A stretch of 15,256 nt of DNA from Accumulibacter sp. Lineage in GTDB: Bacteria; Pseudomonadota; Gammaproteobacteria; Burkholderiales; Rhodocyclaceae. Positions 1 to 7,189 of this stretch are shown piece after piece. A program made the translations under genes and the position numbers. Within the stretch, counting starts at the first letter, position 1; each line of letters opens with the position of its first letter. Under the pieces are notes generated by a model. That model was not told the DNA's origin. It saw only the letters and a list, made by a program, of their open reading frames with translations, and ran no database searches. Location of the stretch: contig DPSD01000749.1 in NCBI GenBank assembly GCA_003538495.1, positions 1 to 15,256 of the forward strand, read 5' to 3'.

Positions 1-22
1 GGTAGTAGTCCTTGAATTCCAT
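1..22 (-). CDS. cbpA: Start of a J-domain (CbpA/DnaJ-like) co-chaperone, partial at window edge
   Basis: Only the first seven codons lie in the window. Read on the minus strand they give MEFKDYY, which is how CbpA/DnaJ-type proteins begin (the J domain opens with a short lead and then DYY). A GAGG ribosome-binding site sits 7 bases before the ATG. The gene is divergent from the two Hsp20 genes and appears to have its own heat-shock-type promoter at 64-92, which fits a J-domain partner of DnaK. Calling it cbpA rather than dnaJ is an inference: E. coli CbpA begins with a near-identical stretch, while DnaJ proteins usually begin with a different lead. The remainder lies outside the window. Confidence 0.5.
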
Positions 23-63
23 GATCCATCCTCGATCAGCCGCCCTGTTCGGCTAACGATAGC

Positions 64-92
64 AAATGGTGGGCACCCTGGGCGGAATCAAG
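64..92 (-). promoter_or_regulatory. Putative sigma-32 (heat-shock) promoter for the leftward J-domain gene
   Basis: On the minus strand the -35-like box CTTGATT (92-86) is followed after 14 bases by CACCATTT (71-64). The known sigma-32 consensus is CTTGAAA, 13-14 bases, CCCCATnT, so both boxes and the spacing agree well. Transcription would start some 35 bases before the ATG at 22. The match is by eye and has not been tested. Confidence 0.5.
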
Positions 93-94
93 CT

Positions 95-122
95 ATTGAA
101 GTCATCAAAAGGACCCCCAGCT
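95..122 (+). promoter_or_regulatory. Putative sigma-32 (heat-shock) promoter for the hsp20 pair
   Basis: A -35-like box ATTGAAG (95-101) is followed after 13 bases by CCCCAGCT (115-122), close to the sigma-32 consensus (CTTGAAA, 13-14 bases, CCCCATnT). It lies about 55 bases before the first Hsp20 ATG. The -35 boxes of this promoter and the divergent one are only two bases apart, so both directions could be induced together on heat stress. Confidence 0.5.
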
Positions 123-177
123 AGGTGGCGAAGCGCCAATCCCGGCGCCCGTGAGTCAAGCGCATGGAGGATTCAAC

Positions 178-612
178 ATGATGTACCGCTCCCTCTTTCC
201 CCGTGACGTGCTAGCGGAACTCGATCGGCTGCAACGCGAAACGCAGCAGGGTTTTCACCTGTCGCCGAGCATTCGCGGGATAGCCCGCGGCGGCTTCCCG
301 GCGATGAACGTCGGCGGCACCGCCGGTTCCGTCGAAGTCTACGCCTTCGCACCGGGAATCGACCCTGCGACCCTGGATGTACAAATCGAGAAGGGTGTGC
401 TCACCGTCGCCGGCGAGCGCAAGCTCGACCCACCCGGCGAGAAAGCGACCGTGCATATCGACGAGCGTTTCGCCGGCCGTTTCCGCCGCGTCGTCACCCT
501 GCCCGACGACATCGACGTGAACGCTGTCGAAGCGAAATACCGCGACGGCGTGCTGCGAATCAGCATCGCCCGCAAGCAGGACGCCCTGCCACGCCGCATC
601 ACCATTCAGTGA
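178..612 (+). CDS. Hsp20/alpha-crystallin family small heat-shock protein (first of two)
   Basis: This 144-residue protein is an ATP-independent holdase that binds unfolding proteins in the cytoplasm until DnaK/DnaJ can refold them. The N-terminal arm (about 1-41) is followed by an alpha-crystallin domain from about residue 42, which contains the typical DVQIEKGVLTVAGER strand pair and the conserved GVL at 124-126. An I-x-I type tail (ITI, 141-143) matches the motif that links sHsp dimers into oligomers. The ATG at 178 is chosen because GGAGG (166-170) sits 7 bases before it. An in-frame GTG at 151 lacks such a site. It is followed after 12 bases by a second Hsp20 gene, so the two are very probably one heat-shock operon. 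The family call is secure. Which class (IbpA-like or HspA-like) it belongs to is not. Confidence 0.93.
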   Translation: MMYRSLFPRDVLAELDRLQRETQQGFHLSPSIRGIARGGFPAMNVGGTAGSVEVYAFAPGIDPATLDVQIEKGVLTVAGERKLDPPGEKATVHIDERFAGRFRRVVTLPDDIDVNAVEAKYRDGVLRISIARKQDALPRRITIQ

Positions 613-624
613 GGAGAATCGAAA

Positions 625-999
625 ATGTCCGAAAACAACCCGGTCACAAAACGGGACAACCGTGACGACGCGGCTCTGCTGCCGCCGGTCGACGTCATCG
701 AGGATGCTTCGGGAATCACCCTGTACGCCGACCTGGCTGGCGTACCGAAGGACAAGTTGCATCTGCACGTCGAAGGCGACGCACTGACCATCGAAGGCGA
801 GATCGATCTGGAAACGCCTGAAGGCATGCAGGACAGCCACATTGAAGTCGGCCTGGCGCGCTACCGGCGGGTGTTCACCCTCTCCAAGGAACTCGACGCG
901 AGCAAGGTCGGCGCCGAGTTCACGCAAGGGGTGCTGAAACTCTCGATCCCCAAGGCGGAGCATGCGCAACCCCGCAAGGTGCAGGTCAAGGTCCTGTAA
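625..999 (+). CDS. Hsp20/alpha-crystallin family small heat-shock protein (second of two)
   Basis: This 124-residue small heat-shock protein differs clearly in sequence from the preceding one, so it is an old paralogue and not a recent duplication. The alpha-crystallin domain runs from about residue 20 to the end. It contains a GDALTIEGE strand, the RRVFTLSKELD segment and the conserved GVLKLSIPKAE. The tail has alternating valines (VQVKV), the usual C-terminal oligomerisation signature. AGGAG lies 8 bases before the ATG. It probably co-assembles or shares clients with its neighbour, as is known for paired bacterial sHsps, but that is inference here. Confidence 0.93.
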   Translation: MSENNPVTKRDNRDDAALLPPVDVIEDASGITLYADLAGVPKDKLHLHVEGDALTIEGEIDLETPEGMQDSHIEVGLARYRRVFTLSKELDASKVGAEFTQGVLKLSIPKAEHAQPRKVQVKVL

Positions 1000-1000
1000 G

Positions 1001-1030
1001 CGGGCGGCGGTGCGCCGCCGTCCACGCCCG
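1001..1030 (+). terminator. GC-rich hairpin just after the hsp20 operon
   Basis: Directly after the second Hsp20 stop, CGGCGG (1005-1010) can pair with CCGCCG (1015-1020) around a 4-base loop. Alternatively CGGGCG (1001-1006) can pair with CGCCCG (1025-1030). No T-run follows, so it is not a textbook intrinsic terminator. Its position at the end of the operon, facing a convergent gene, makes a role in transcript ending or mRNA protection plausible. Nothing else is seen in 1031-1135. Confidence 0.35.
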
Positions 1031-1135
1031 GCCCAGGCAGGATTTCGCGGACCTTCCTGACGCGGCCGGGCTTTCGACGATTCCCGCCGGCGGCCAACAG
1101 ACGATTCTGGGCACAACGTCGTCCCTGCTGTCGGT

Positions 1136-1720
1136 CTACCTGGCGATCAATTGCCGCAGGATGGGCTCCAGCTTCGCCTCGTCAAGGCGCCCCAGCCGGC
1201 TGCTCTCGAAACGACCATCGCGACCGATGATCACCGTATACGGCAAGGCCTTGACCTGCAGGCCAGGCGTCTGACTTGCCGCGTCACCGGCGACCAGCAG
1301 CGGATACGAAACCGGCGTCACCTGCACGAAGCGGCGCATCTTCTCGGCGTCGTCGATGCCGATGCCGACAAACTGTACGCCCTGCCCCGCATGGCGGCTT
1401 TGCAGGCTCGCGAAGGCCGGCATTTCTTCGACGCAGGGCTTGCACCAGCTAGCCCAGTAATTGATCACCAGGACCTTGCCCCGCCACTGCGCGATGGCCT
1501 GCGGACGCCCATCGAGATCGTCCAGAGTCAGCGCCATGATTGCCTCGACCTCGGCCTGCGCCTGCTCGGGCGTCAGTTGCGGCGACGAGAGCAAGCCGGG
1601 CGGCATCCCGGCATCCGGCGCGCTGGCCTGGCCTGCCAGCCGGTAGCCGAGCAGGCCGATGGTGGCGATGGTCAACACGCCGGCTACCACCGCCAGGCGC
1701 AACGCGTGCGCCTGCTTCAT
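1136..1720 (-). CDS. Membrane-anchored TlpA/ResA-family thiol-disulfide oxidoreductase
   Basis: This 194-residue protein has a short positive N-terminus, one hydrophobic segment (about residues 8-27) that should anchor it in the inner membrane, and a periplasmic thioredoxin-like domain. The active site is WASWCKPC, with C93 and C96. The DLDGRP segment before it and the LPYTVIIGRDG segment (with the cis-proline) are typical of the TlpA/ResA/AhpC-TSA group. Such proteins reduce disulfides in the periplasm, often for cytochrome c or Cu-centre assembly. The gene starts about 30 bases after the oxidase-like gene on the same strand, which suggests a role in maturing that protein. The ATG at 1720 is chosen. 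A GTG at 1744 would add eight residues and is possible. The exact substrate cannot be told from sequence. Confidence 0.85.
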   Translation of the reverse strand: MKQAHALRLAVVAGVLTIATIGLLGYRLAGQASAPDAGMPPGLLSSPQLTPEQAQAEVEAIMALTLDDLDGRPQAIAQWRGKVLVINYWASWCKPCVEEMPAFASLQSRHAGQGVQFVGIGIDDAEKMRRFVQVTPVSYPLLVAGDAASQTPGLQVKALPYTVIIGRDGRFESSRLGRLDEAKLEPILRQLIAR

Positions 1721-1751
1721 GACCTGCGTTCCCGCTTCAAACACGGGCTGT

Positions 1752-3119
1752 TCACCGTGCGCGGCGGCGCCACGCCATCGCCTTCAGGCAGACCAGCACG
1801 AACATCAGGCCGCCGATGACCGCGATCAGGCCACCGAGGCCCATCATCCCCATGCCGACCTTCTGCGGCAGGGTGCTCAGCATCTGGTCTGCGCCGGCGA
1901 CCTTGCGCTGCACGCCGTAGCCACCCGACCACGCCAGACCGAGGACATGAATCAGTTGCCCGCCGCCATAGACGTAGGGTTGCCAGATTGCGATGCGGCC
2001 CTCGGGACGGCCGAAGCCGAGCGGCGGCAGCAGGGCGTAGGCCAGGCCCATGAAGGCCAGAGTCACGCCCACCGTGGACCCGTGATAGTGCGCCGGGATG
2101 ACGACGTTGACCCCGTGAATCAGGTAGCCGAGGACGCCGCCAAGCGCAAACAGGACGAAGGAAGCGACAAAGGCCGACTTGGCTGGCGCAGCCGGCACCG
2201 TCCGCACGCCCCACAGAGACAGCGCGCCGAGCAGGATCAACGGTCCCATGTAGGGATGACCCCACTCCATCAGTTTGGCAAACAGTTCGACGTGCGGCAG
2301 CGAACCGACCGGCAGCAGCAGATAGATTGCCGGCACCGCCAGCAGCGGCACGGCGGCGACCATGAACAGCACCGACGCCGCACGCGGCGACACGGCTGAC
2401 GGACGACCCAGGTGCCCGGCAATCCACAGCCAGGCGACGACCATCAATAGCGCATGCTGGAACTGCAGGGTATGTCCGCCGCCCCAGAACAAGACCTCGT
2501 AATAGATCGTGCCGTCTACCTCGGGGACCATCGACCACGACCAGAAGAAGGCGGCCAGAGCCAGAAAGGCGGCCACCGCGCCCAGAAAGGAGCCGAGACG
2601 CAGCGGCTCGCCGAGCAAGCGTGCCGGCCAGGTGGTGATCAGCGCGCGCAACACCGCCAGACTCATGCCGACGCCGAAGATCCACAGCGAAGCGAAGAAC
2701 AAGGGCTGTTTCAATACCGGGATGTAGTTGTTGAGCACCGGCTCGGCACCGGGGAAAAATGGCGAGACGGTCATCAGCATGGTCCCCAGCGCGGCCAGGC
2801 CGAAACCGCTCCAGCCCAGCCAGGCCAGACCGCCGCCGCCGACCGAGCACCAGATCACGGCGGCAAAAGCCATGAACCAGACGGCCACCGACAGATCGAC
2901 GTGCACCACCAGCGCCGCGCGGAACAGGTCCTTGAGCGGAAAGACATCCTGAATACCGGGGGTCCGCGACAATACCAACAGCACGGCCAGCAAACCGGAA
3001 CCGATCAGTGCCATCACGCCCAGCCACAGCCAGGCGCGCGCCAGGCTGGTCGGCGTCCCCGATGAAATTGCCGGCACCACCGACGCTGGCGAAGAAACGG
3101 TCGCTGCTTGCAAATTCAC
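1752..3119 (-). CDS. Heme-copper oxidase subunit I-like protein (cbb3/NorB-like)
   Basis: The predicted protein has 455 residues with about 12 hydrophobic segments. Putative ligands are H73 in VVHVDLSV (low-spin heme), H216 in FWGGGHTLQF (helix VI, Cu/FeB) and the helix X set H335, H344 and H346 (IPAHYHG, the HxH pair for the two hemes). Where a canonical His-His pair is expected in helix VII I see only one histidine (LPHV, H276), so the binuclear centre looks atypical. The family reduces O2 (cbb3 oxidases) or NO (NorB). Which applies here is open. No subunit II or cytochrome c gene is adjacent, only a TlpA-type thioredoxin downstream. The start is GTG at 3119 with GAGG 5 bases before it. The codon phase continues open upstream, but only from here does the protein look like a natural N-terminus. 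The last residues (RRRAR) lie in the cytoplasm. Confidence 0.8.
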   Translation of the reverse strand: MNLQAATVSSPASVVPAISSGTPTSLARAWLWLGVMALIGSGLLAVLLVLSRTPGIQDVFPLKDLFRAALVVHVDLSVAVWFMAFAAVIWCSVGGGGLAWLGWSGFGLAALGTMLMTVSPFFPGAEPVLNNYIPVLKQPLFFASLWIFGVGMSLAVLRALITTWPARLLGEPLRLGSFLGAVAAFLALAAFFWSWSMVPEVDGTIYYEVLFWGGGHTLQFQHALLMVVAWLWIAGHLGRPSAVSPRAASVLFMVAAVPLLAVPAIYLLLPVGSLPHVELFAKLMEWGHPYMGPLILLGALSLWGVRTVPAAPAKSAFVASFVLFALGGVLGYLIHGVNVVIPAHYHGSTVGVTLAFMGLAYALLPPLGFGRPEGRIAIWQPYVYGGGQLIHVLGLAWSGGYGVQRKVAGADQMLSTLPQKVGMGMMGLGGLIAVIGGLMFVLVCLKAMAWRRRAR

Positions 3120-3148
3120 ACCTGCCTCGCGCAAGAAAAAATCGTGCG

Positions 3149-3178
3149 AGTATACGGCCTGACGCCTAGATATGCCAA
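3149..3178 (-). promoter_or_regulatory. Putative sigma-70 promoter for the oxidase-like/TlpA pair
   Basis: On the minus strand TTGGCA (3178-3173) is followed after 18 bases by TATACT (3154-3149). Each box matches the sigma-70 consensus at 5 of 6 positions. Transcription would start about 20 bases before the GTG at 3119. I looked for a TTGAT-N4-ATCAA Fnr/Dnr site in 3120-3362 and found no convincing one. Confidence 0.5.
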
Positions 3179-3362
3179 ACAGCGCCTGCCGGAGGCGATC
3201 ACCGAAAAACCCGGCGCGGCAAAGCCGTCTGTCATCGATCCTCACCTCCGCCGGCAAGCCGGCAACGCGGCGCTGCCAGCATCCTGCAACGAGCTTGCCC
3301 CGGGCGAATACAAATGCGAATATTGGCCTCCTGCTTGTGGCCACCCCTTTCGGAAACCGCCC

Positions 3363-4055
3363 ATGCACCTGGCTCAACACGGCCTTAACATCGAAGCGCT
3401 GCTGGCGCACGTGCCGCTGTTCAACGAGCTGGAAAAAGAAGAAATCGCACGTCTTGCCCGTGGCACACGCGAAATTAACGCCACCCGTGGCGACATCCTG
3501 TTCCACAAGGGAGACACCCCGACCGGCTTCTACCTGATCGTCTACGGCCAGGTGAAACTGGCCTTCACCTCGCCGCAAGGCGGCGAAAAAGTCGTGGACA
3601 TTCTCCCGCAGGGTCAAACCTTCGGCGAGGCCGTGATGTTCACGGACAAGCCATTCATGGTCTACGCACAGGCGCTCGCCGACTCGCTGGTGCTGCACAT
3701 TTCCAAGACGGCGATCATCGAGGAACTCGACAGCGACCCCAAGCTTGGCCGCAAGATGATTGCCGGGCTGTCAATGCGCTTGCACCAGCTGATGAACGAT
3801 GTCGAGTCGTACTCCCTGCATTCAGGTCGCCGGCGGATCATCGGCTATCTGCTTCGCGACCACGTCGATGAGCGGACGGCATCGATCATCGTCACGCTGC
3901 CGACCAACAAAGGCGTCATTGCTTCGCGCCTCAACCTGACGCAAGAGCACTTTTCACGGATCCTGCATGATCTGTCCGAAAAAGGCTTGATCGTCGTTGA
4001 AGGCCGAAGAATCCACATCGCGGATGTTGATGCACTGCGCGCCTACGATCTCTGA
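3363..4055 (+). CDS. Crp/Fnr-family transcriptional regulator, Cys-less (Dnr-like)
   Basis: The protein has 230 residues. An N-terminal cyclic-nucleotide-binding-like sensor domain (about 15-130) with the RGDILFHKGD and GQTFGEA turns is followed by a long dimer helix and a C-terminal winged helix (about 150-225). The recognition helix carries EHFSR, which matches the E-x-x-S-R pattern known in Fnr-type proteins that read TTGAT half-sites. There is no cysteine anywhere, so it cannot bind an Fnr iron-sulfur cluster. That resembles Dnr/NnrR proteins, which sense NO through heme. Divergence from an oxidase/NO-reductase-like gene makes local control plausible, but no clear binding site is visible. 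The ATG at 3363 gives the normal family length. The frame stays open further upstream, but that stretch looks non-coding. A weak promoter (TTGCCC at 3295, AATATT at 3319) may serve it. Confidence 0.88.
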   Translation: MHLAQHGLNIEALLAHVPLFNELEKEEIARLARGTREINATRGDILFHKGDTPTGFYLIVYGQVKLAFTSPQGGEKVVDILPQGQTFGEAVMFTDKPFMVYAQALADSLVLHISKTAIIEELDSDPKLGRKMIAGLSMRLHQLMNDVESYSLHSGRRRIIGYLLRDHVDERTASIIVTLPTNKGVIASRLNLTQEHFSRILHDLSEKGLIVVEGRRIHIADVDALRAYDL

Positions 4056-4097
4056 ACGCTGCTGCACCTAAAATAACTTCACGAGGAGACACCCACA

Positions 4098-5576
4098 ATG
4101 GCACTGGAAACCGAGATCAAGCTGAGCATCCCGGCTGGCGCCGCGCGCCGCCTGGCCACCCACCCGCTGCTGGCCAGCAGCAAGCCGTTGCGGGCCAAAC
4201 TGGTCAATACCTACTATGACACCCCCGACCGGAAACTTCAGGCCAAGCGGATTGCCGTCCGCTACCGCCTCAAAGGCGCGGACTGGCTGCTGACCGTAAA
4301 GAGCGACGCGCCGGCCCCGGGCGGCCTTGCCCAGCGCAACGAATGGGAAGTCCCCGGCCAACCGGGCGAGTTCGACTTCAGCCACGTCGACAGTCCCAAA
4401 CTGCGCCGCTTTCTCGAAGCGGCAACGCCGGAACTGGTGCCGGTGTTCAGCACCGACTTCACGCGTGCTGCCTGGATCCTTACGCCGCAGGAAGGCACGC
4501 GCATCGAGGTCGCTCTCGACCGCGGAAAGATCGAGGCGGCGGGGCGTCAGGAAGTGATTTGCGAAGTTGAACTGGAACTTCTCGAAGGAAGCGTACCGGA
4601 TCTCTTCGCGGTGGCGCTGGCCCTGCAAAACGACTTGCCGCTGCATCCGGAAAGCGCGAGCAAGGCCGAACGCGGCTACCGGCTGGCGGACAATGCGCCG
4701 CTGGCCGCGGCCAGGGCCGCGAACGTCTCGCTGCAGCTGGGCATGTCGACCATCGACGTCTTCCGCAGCACCGCCTTCTCCTGCCTGGCGCAACTGCAGG
4801 CCAACGAGCGCGGCGCACGCGGCAGCAGTGCGCCCGAGTTCGTCCATCAGGCACGGGTGGCCATGCGCCGCCTGCGTTCGGCAATCCGGCTCTGGAGACC
4901 GCTGCTGCCGGAGGACTACATCAGCAACTTCGACCCGCGCTGGCGCACGCTGGCCAACCAGCTTGGCGACACCCGCAACTGGGATGTCTTCATCACCGAG
5001 ATCCTGCCGCCGATCAGCAAGGCCTTCCCGGACCACGGAGAAATCCAGCAGATTGCGAAGCAGGCCGAGATCCGGCTGGCCGGCTGCCGCAAGAGCGCGC
5101 AGGCGGCGATGGGATCAACCAGCTACTCGCAGTTGCTGCTCGAATTCACCGCCGCCACCCTGAGCCTGCCCGAACGGAAGAAGCCGAAGCTTTCCGTCTT
5201 CGCCCCCCGCTCGTTGAAAAAACGCGCCAAACGGGTAGCCGAGCTGGCGGCACTGACCAAGGATTCGCACCCGGAGGCGCGTCACGACCTACGCGTCGCC
5301 CTGAAGCGGCTGCGCTACGCGCTCGAGTTCCTGGCCCCACTGTTCCCGGCACGCGGCATGCAGCGCTACCTGCAGAGCGCGACCGGCCTGCTCGACCTGC
5401 TTGGCCGGATGAATGACCTCACCGTTGCCGGCCTGCTGGTCGACGAGGCCCTGCCCGGCCACGACAGCGATCTGGTCCGCGCCTGGCTGGCAGGACGCAA
5501 CGACCTCTTGCTCGGGCAACTCGACGGCCTGCTGGTCGAATTCCTCAGTCACCCGGCCCCCTGGGAGCAAGGCTGA
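4098..5576 (+). CDS. CYTH-CHAD domain protein, probable inorganic triphosphatase
   Basis: The protein has 492 residues. The CYTH domain (about 1-205) begins with E4-T-E6-I-K8, the ExExK signature of the triphosphate tunnel family, and goes on with the typical NTYYDTPD and RYRLKG strands. These enzymes bind and hydrolyse triphosphate with a divalent metal inside a beta tunnel. The CHAD domain (about 225-480) is all-helical and holds two repeats with conserved histidines and basic residues: H250 in FVHQARVAMRRLR and H396 in HDLRVALKRLRYALEF. CHAD domains are known to bind polyphosphate, which suggests a role near polyphosphate granules. GAGGAG lies 9 bases before the ATG. The gene follows the Crp/Fnr regulator by 42 bases on the same strand, so co-transcription is possible. 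It resembles E. coli YgiF in architecture. The in vivo substrate is not shown by sequence. Confidence 0.92.
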   Translation: MALETEIKLSIPAGAARRLATHPLLASSKPLRAKLVNTYYDTPDRKLQAKRIAVRYRLKGADWLLTVKSDAPAPGGLAQRNEWEVPGQPGEFDFSHVDSPKLRRFLEAATPELVPVFSTDFTRAAWILTPQEGTRIEVALDRGKIEAAGRQEVICEVELELLEGSVPDLFAVALALQNDLPLHPESASKAERGYRLADNAPLAAARAANVSLQLGMSTIDVFRSTAFSCLAQLQANERGARGSSAPEFVHQARVAMRRLRSAIRLWRPLLPEDYISNFDPRWRTLANQLGDTRNWDVFITEILPPISKAFPDHGEIQQIAKQAEIRLAGCRKSAQAAMGSTSYSQLLLEFTAATLSLPERKKPKLSVFAPRSLKKRAKRVAELAALTKDSHPEARHDLRVALKRLRYALEFLAPLFPARGMQRYLQSATGLLDLLGRMNDLTVAGLLVDEALPGHDSDLVRAWLAGRNDLLLGQLDGLLVEFLSHPAPWEQG

Positions 5577-5596
5577 CGAAGAAAGGCTTGACCGGC

Positions 5597-5632
5597 GAGA
5601 GTGCGGTCGGTGGCGTCGACCGACGCGCTCTC
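5597..5632 (+). other. Strong stem-loop between the CYTH-CHAD and dacB genes
   Basis: GAGAGTGC (5597-5604), one bulged G, and GTCGGT (5606-5611) pair with ACCGAC (5619-5624) and GCGCTCTC (5625-5632) around a 7-base loop. That is 14 pairs including one G-T wobble. There is no T-tract, so it is not a standard intrinsic terminator. It could end or protect the upstream message. It lies 54 bases before the dacB ATG. Confidence 0.5.
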
Positions 5633-5685
5633 CCGGGAATTCCTGCACGAGAAAGGCACTCCCCTGCCGGCGGCCAGAACCACCG

Positions 5686-7110
5686 ATGACCCGGTCGCCC
5701 CGACTTCTCGACTTCGCGCGACGCTCGGTCCTGGCCCTGCTGCCACTGTTTCTCGCCTGCGTGCAGGCGGTCGGCGCGGCCGACCTGCCGAGCGCGGTCA
5801 GCAACGCACTGCAGCAGGCCAACATCCCGGTCCGATCGATCGCTATCGTCGTTCAGGCGGTAGACGGCGGCCCGCCCCTGCTCAGCCACAACGCCTGCCA
5901 AGCGATGAACCCCGCTTCGGCGATGAAGCTGGTGACGACTTACGCGGCGCTGGAGATGCTCGGACCGGCGCATACCTGGCGCACCGAAGTGCTCGCCGAC
6001 GCCGGCCCGACCAACGGTCGGATCAACGGCAACGTCTATCTGCGCGGCGGCGGCGACCCCAAGCTCACTCTCGAACAATTCTGGCTGTTGCTACGGCAGC
6101 TGCGTAGCCATGGAGTAAACGAAATCAGTGGCGACCTGGTGCTCGATCGCAGTGCCTTTGCCTTGTCGCCACACGATCCCGGCGAGTTCGACAATGAACC
6201 GCTACGGCCCTATAACGCCGGCCCCGACGCGCTGCTGGTGAACTTCAAGAGCTTGCGTCTGCTCCTGCAGGCGGACCCGTCTGGAAAAACCGTCAAGGTG
6301 ATCGCCGAAACCCCCAGCGACGGTTTGCGCATCGACAATCGACTGAGCGTGGGGCGTGACGCCTGTGGCGACTGGCGTGAGCAGGTGAAACCGGCCGTCA
6401 ACGGCCTGACCATCGAACTCAGCGGCACATTTCCGGCCGCGTGCGGCGAGCGGGCGCTGAATCTGGCGCCGTGGACAGCCGATGTGCAGGTCGAAGCGCT
6501 GTTTCGTGCGCTCTGGCGGGAGCTCGGTGGCAGCTTCAGCGGCCGCGTTCGCGAAGGCCGCACGCCGGCCGGCGCACGGCCATTGGCGCTGCAGGAGTCA
6601 GCAACGCTCGGTGAAATCATCCGCGACATCAACAAGTACAGCAACAACGTGATGGCCCGCCAGCTCTTCCTGAGCCTCGACAGCGAACGCCCGGCGACCA
6701 CCGATGGCGCCCGCCGACAGGTTGCCGCCTGGCTCCAGGCCAGCGGTCTGCAGCTACCGGAACTGGTGCTCGACAACGGTTCCGGCCTGTCGCGCAAGGC
6801 GCGTATTTCGGCCGCCGGGCTGGCGCAGCTGCTGAGCGCCGCCTGGCAAAGCCCGCTGATGCCCGAACTGATCGCCTCGCTGCCCGTCGCCGGGGTGGAC
6901 GGCACACTACGCAAGCGTTTGACGAATGGTCCGACGGCTGGACGCGCGCACCTGAAAACCGGTTATCTCGAAGGCGTGCGGGCGATCGCCGGTTACCTGC
7001 TGGACAACAGCGGCAAGCGCTGGATCGTCGTCGGCATGATCAACGACCCCAATGCCAGGCTCGGCAAACCAGCACTCGACGCGCTGCTGCTATGGGTGGC
7101 GAATCGCTGA
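5686..7110 (+). CDS. dacB: D-alanyl-D-alanine carboxypeptidase/endopeptidase (PBP4, DacB type)
   Basis: This 474-residue periplasmic peptidase S13 enzyme removes the terminal D-Ala of peptidoglycan stem peptides and cuts D-Ala-mDAP cross-links. A signal peptide is visible: arginines at 3-13, a hydrophobic core at about 15-25, and an A-x-A-like cleavage site near AVGA/ADLP. All three active-site motifs of the family are present and spaced as in E. coli PBP4: S78-A-M-K81 (SxxK), S319-N-N321 (SxN) and K424-T-G426 (KTG). The SxxK to SxN gap contains the extra domains characteristic of PBP4 over PBP5. The ATG at 5686 is chosen because it directly precedes the signal peptide, although its ribosome-binding site is poor. 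The gene stands alone, 109 bases after the CYTH-CHAD gene, and converges on an EAL remnant. Confidence 0.93.
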   Translation: MTRSPRLLDFARRSVLALLPLFLACVQAVGAADLPSAVSNALQQANIPVRSIAIVVQAVDGGPPLLSHNACQAMNPASAMKLVTTYAALEMLGPAHTWRTEVLADAGPTNGRINGNVYLRGGGDPKLTLEQFWLLLRQLRSHGVNEISGDLVLDRSAFALSPHDPGEFDNEPLRPYNAGPDALLVNFKSLRLLLQADPSGKTVKVIAETPSDGLRIDNRLSVGRDACGDWREQVKPAVNGLTIELSGTFPAACGERALNLAPWTADVQVEALFRALWRELGGSFSGRVREGRTPAGARPLALQESATLGEIIRDINKYSNNVMARQLFLSLDSERPATTDGARRQVAAWLQASGLQLPELVLDNGSGLSRKARISAAGLAQLLSAAWQSPLMPELIASLPVAGVDGTLRKRLTNGPTAGRAHLKTGYLEGVRAIAGYLLDNSGKRWIVVGMINDPNARLGKPALDALLLWVANR

Positions 7111-7138
7111 GCGGCCGCTGACCGGCATCGCCGGACCC

Positions 7139-7159
7139 ACTCCCCACTCCCCACTCCCC
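7139..7159 (+). repeat. Three tandem copies of ACTCCCC
   Basis: A 7-base unit is repeated exactly three times in the gap between dacB and the EAL remnant. Such C-rich direct repeats can vary by slippage. No function is evident. Confidence 0.6.
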
Positions 7160-7189
7160 ACGCACCGCCCCCACGATCACTGCGATCCG

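Noticed and set aside
211..1116. Long minus-strand open frame (301 codons) opposite the hsp20 genes
   Set aside because: It lies antisense to two secure Hsp20 genes. High GC makes such mirror frames common, and its composition is not protein-like.
1659..2399. Plus-strand frame rich in His, Gln and Arg opposite the oxidase-like gene
   Set aside because: It is the mirror image of hydrophobic membrane helices on the other strand. It has no domain and no ribosome-binding site.
3120..3362. Possible Fnr/Dnr box between the oxidase-like gene and the regulator
   Set aside because: The motif TTGAT-N4-ATCAA was looked for on both strands and nothing close enough was found. Only a short GCCGGC-AA-GCCGGC repeat (3250-3263) and a sigma-70-like promoter are visible.
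7111..7135. Small hairpin CCGGC-ATC-GCCGG after dacB
   Set aside because: The stem is only 5 bp with no T-tract, which is expected by chance in GC-rich DNA. It is not called as a terminator.
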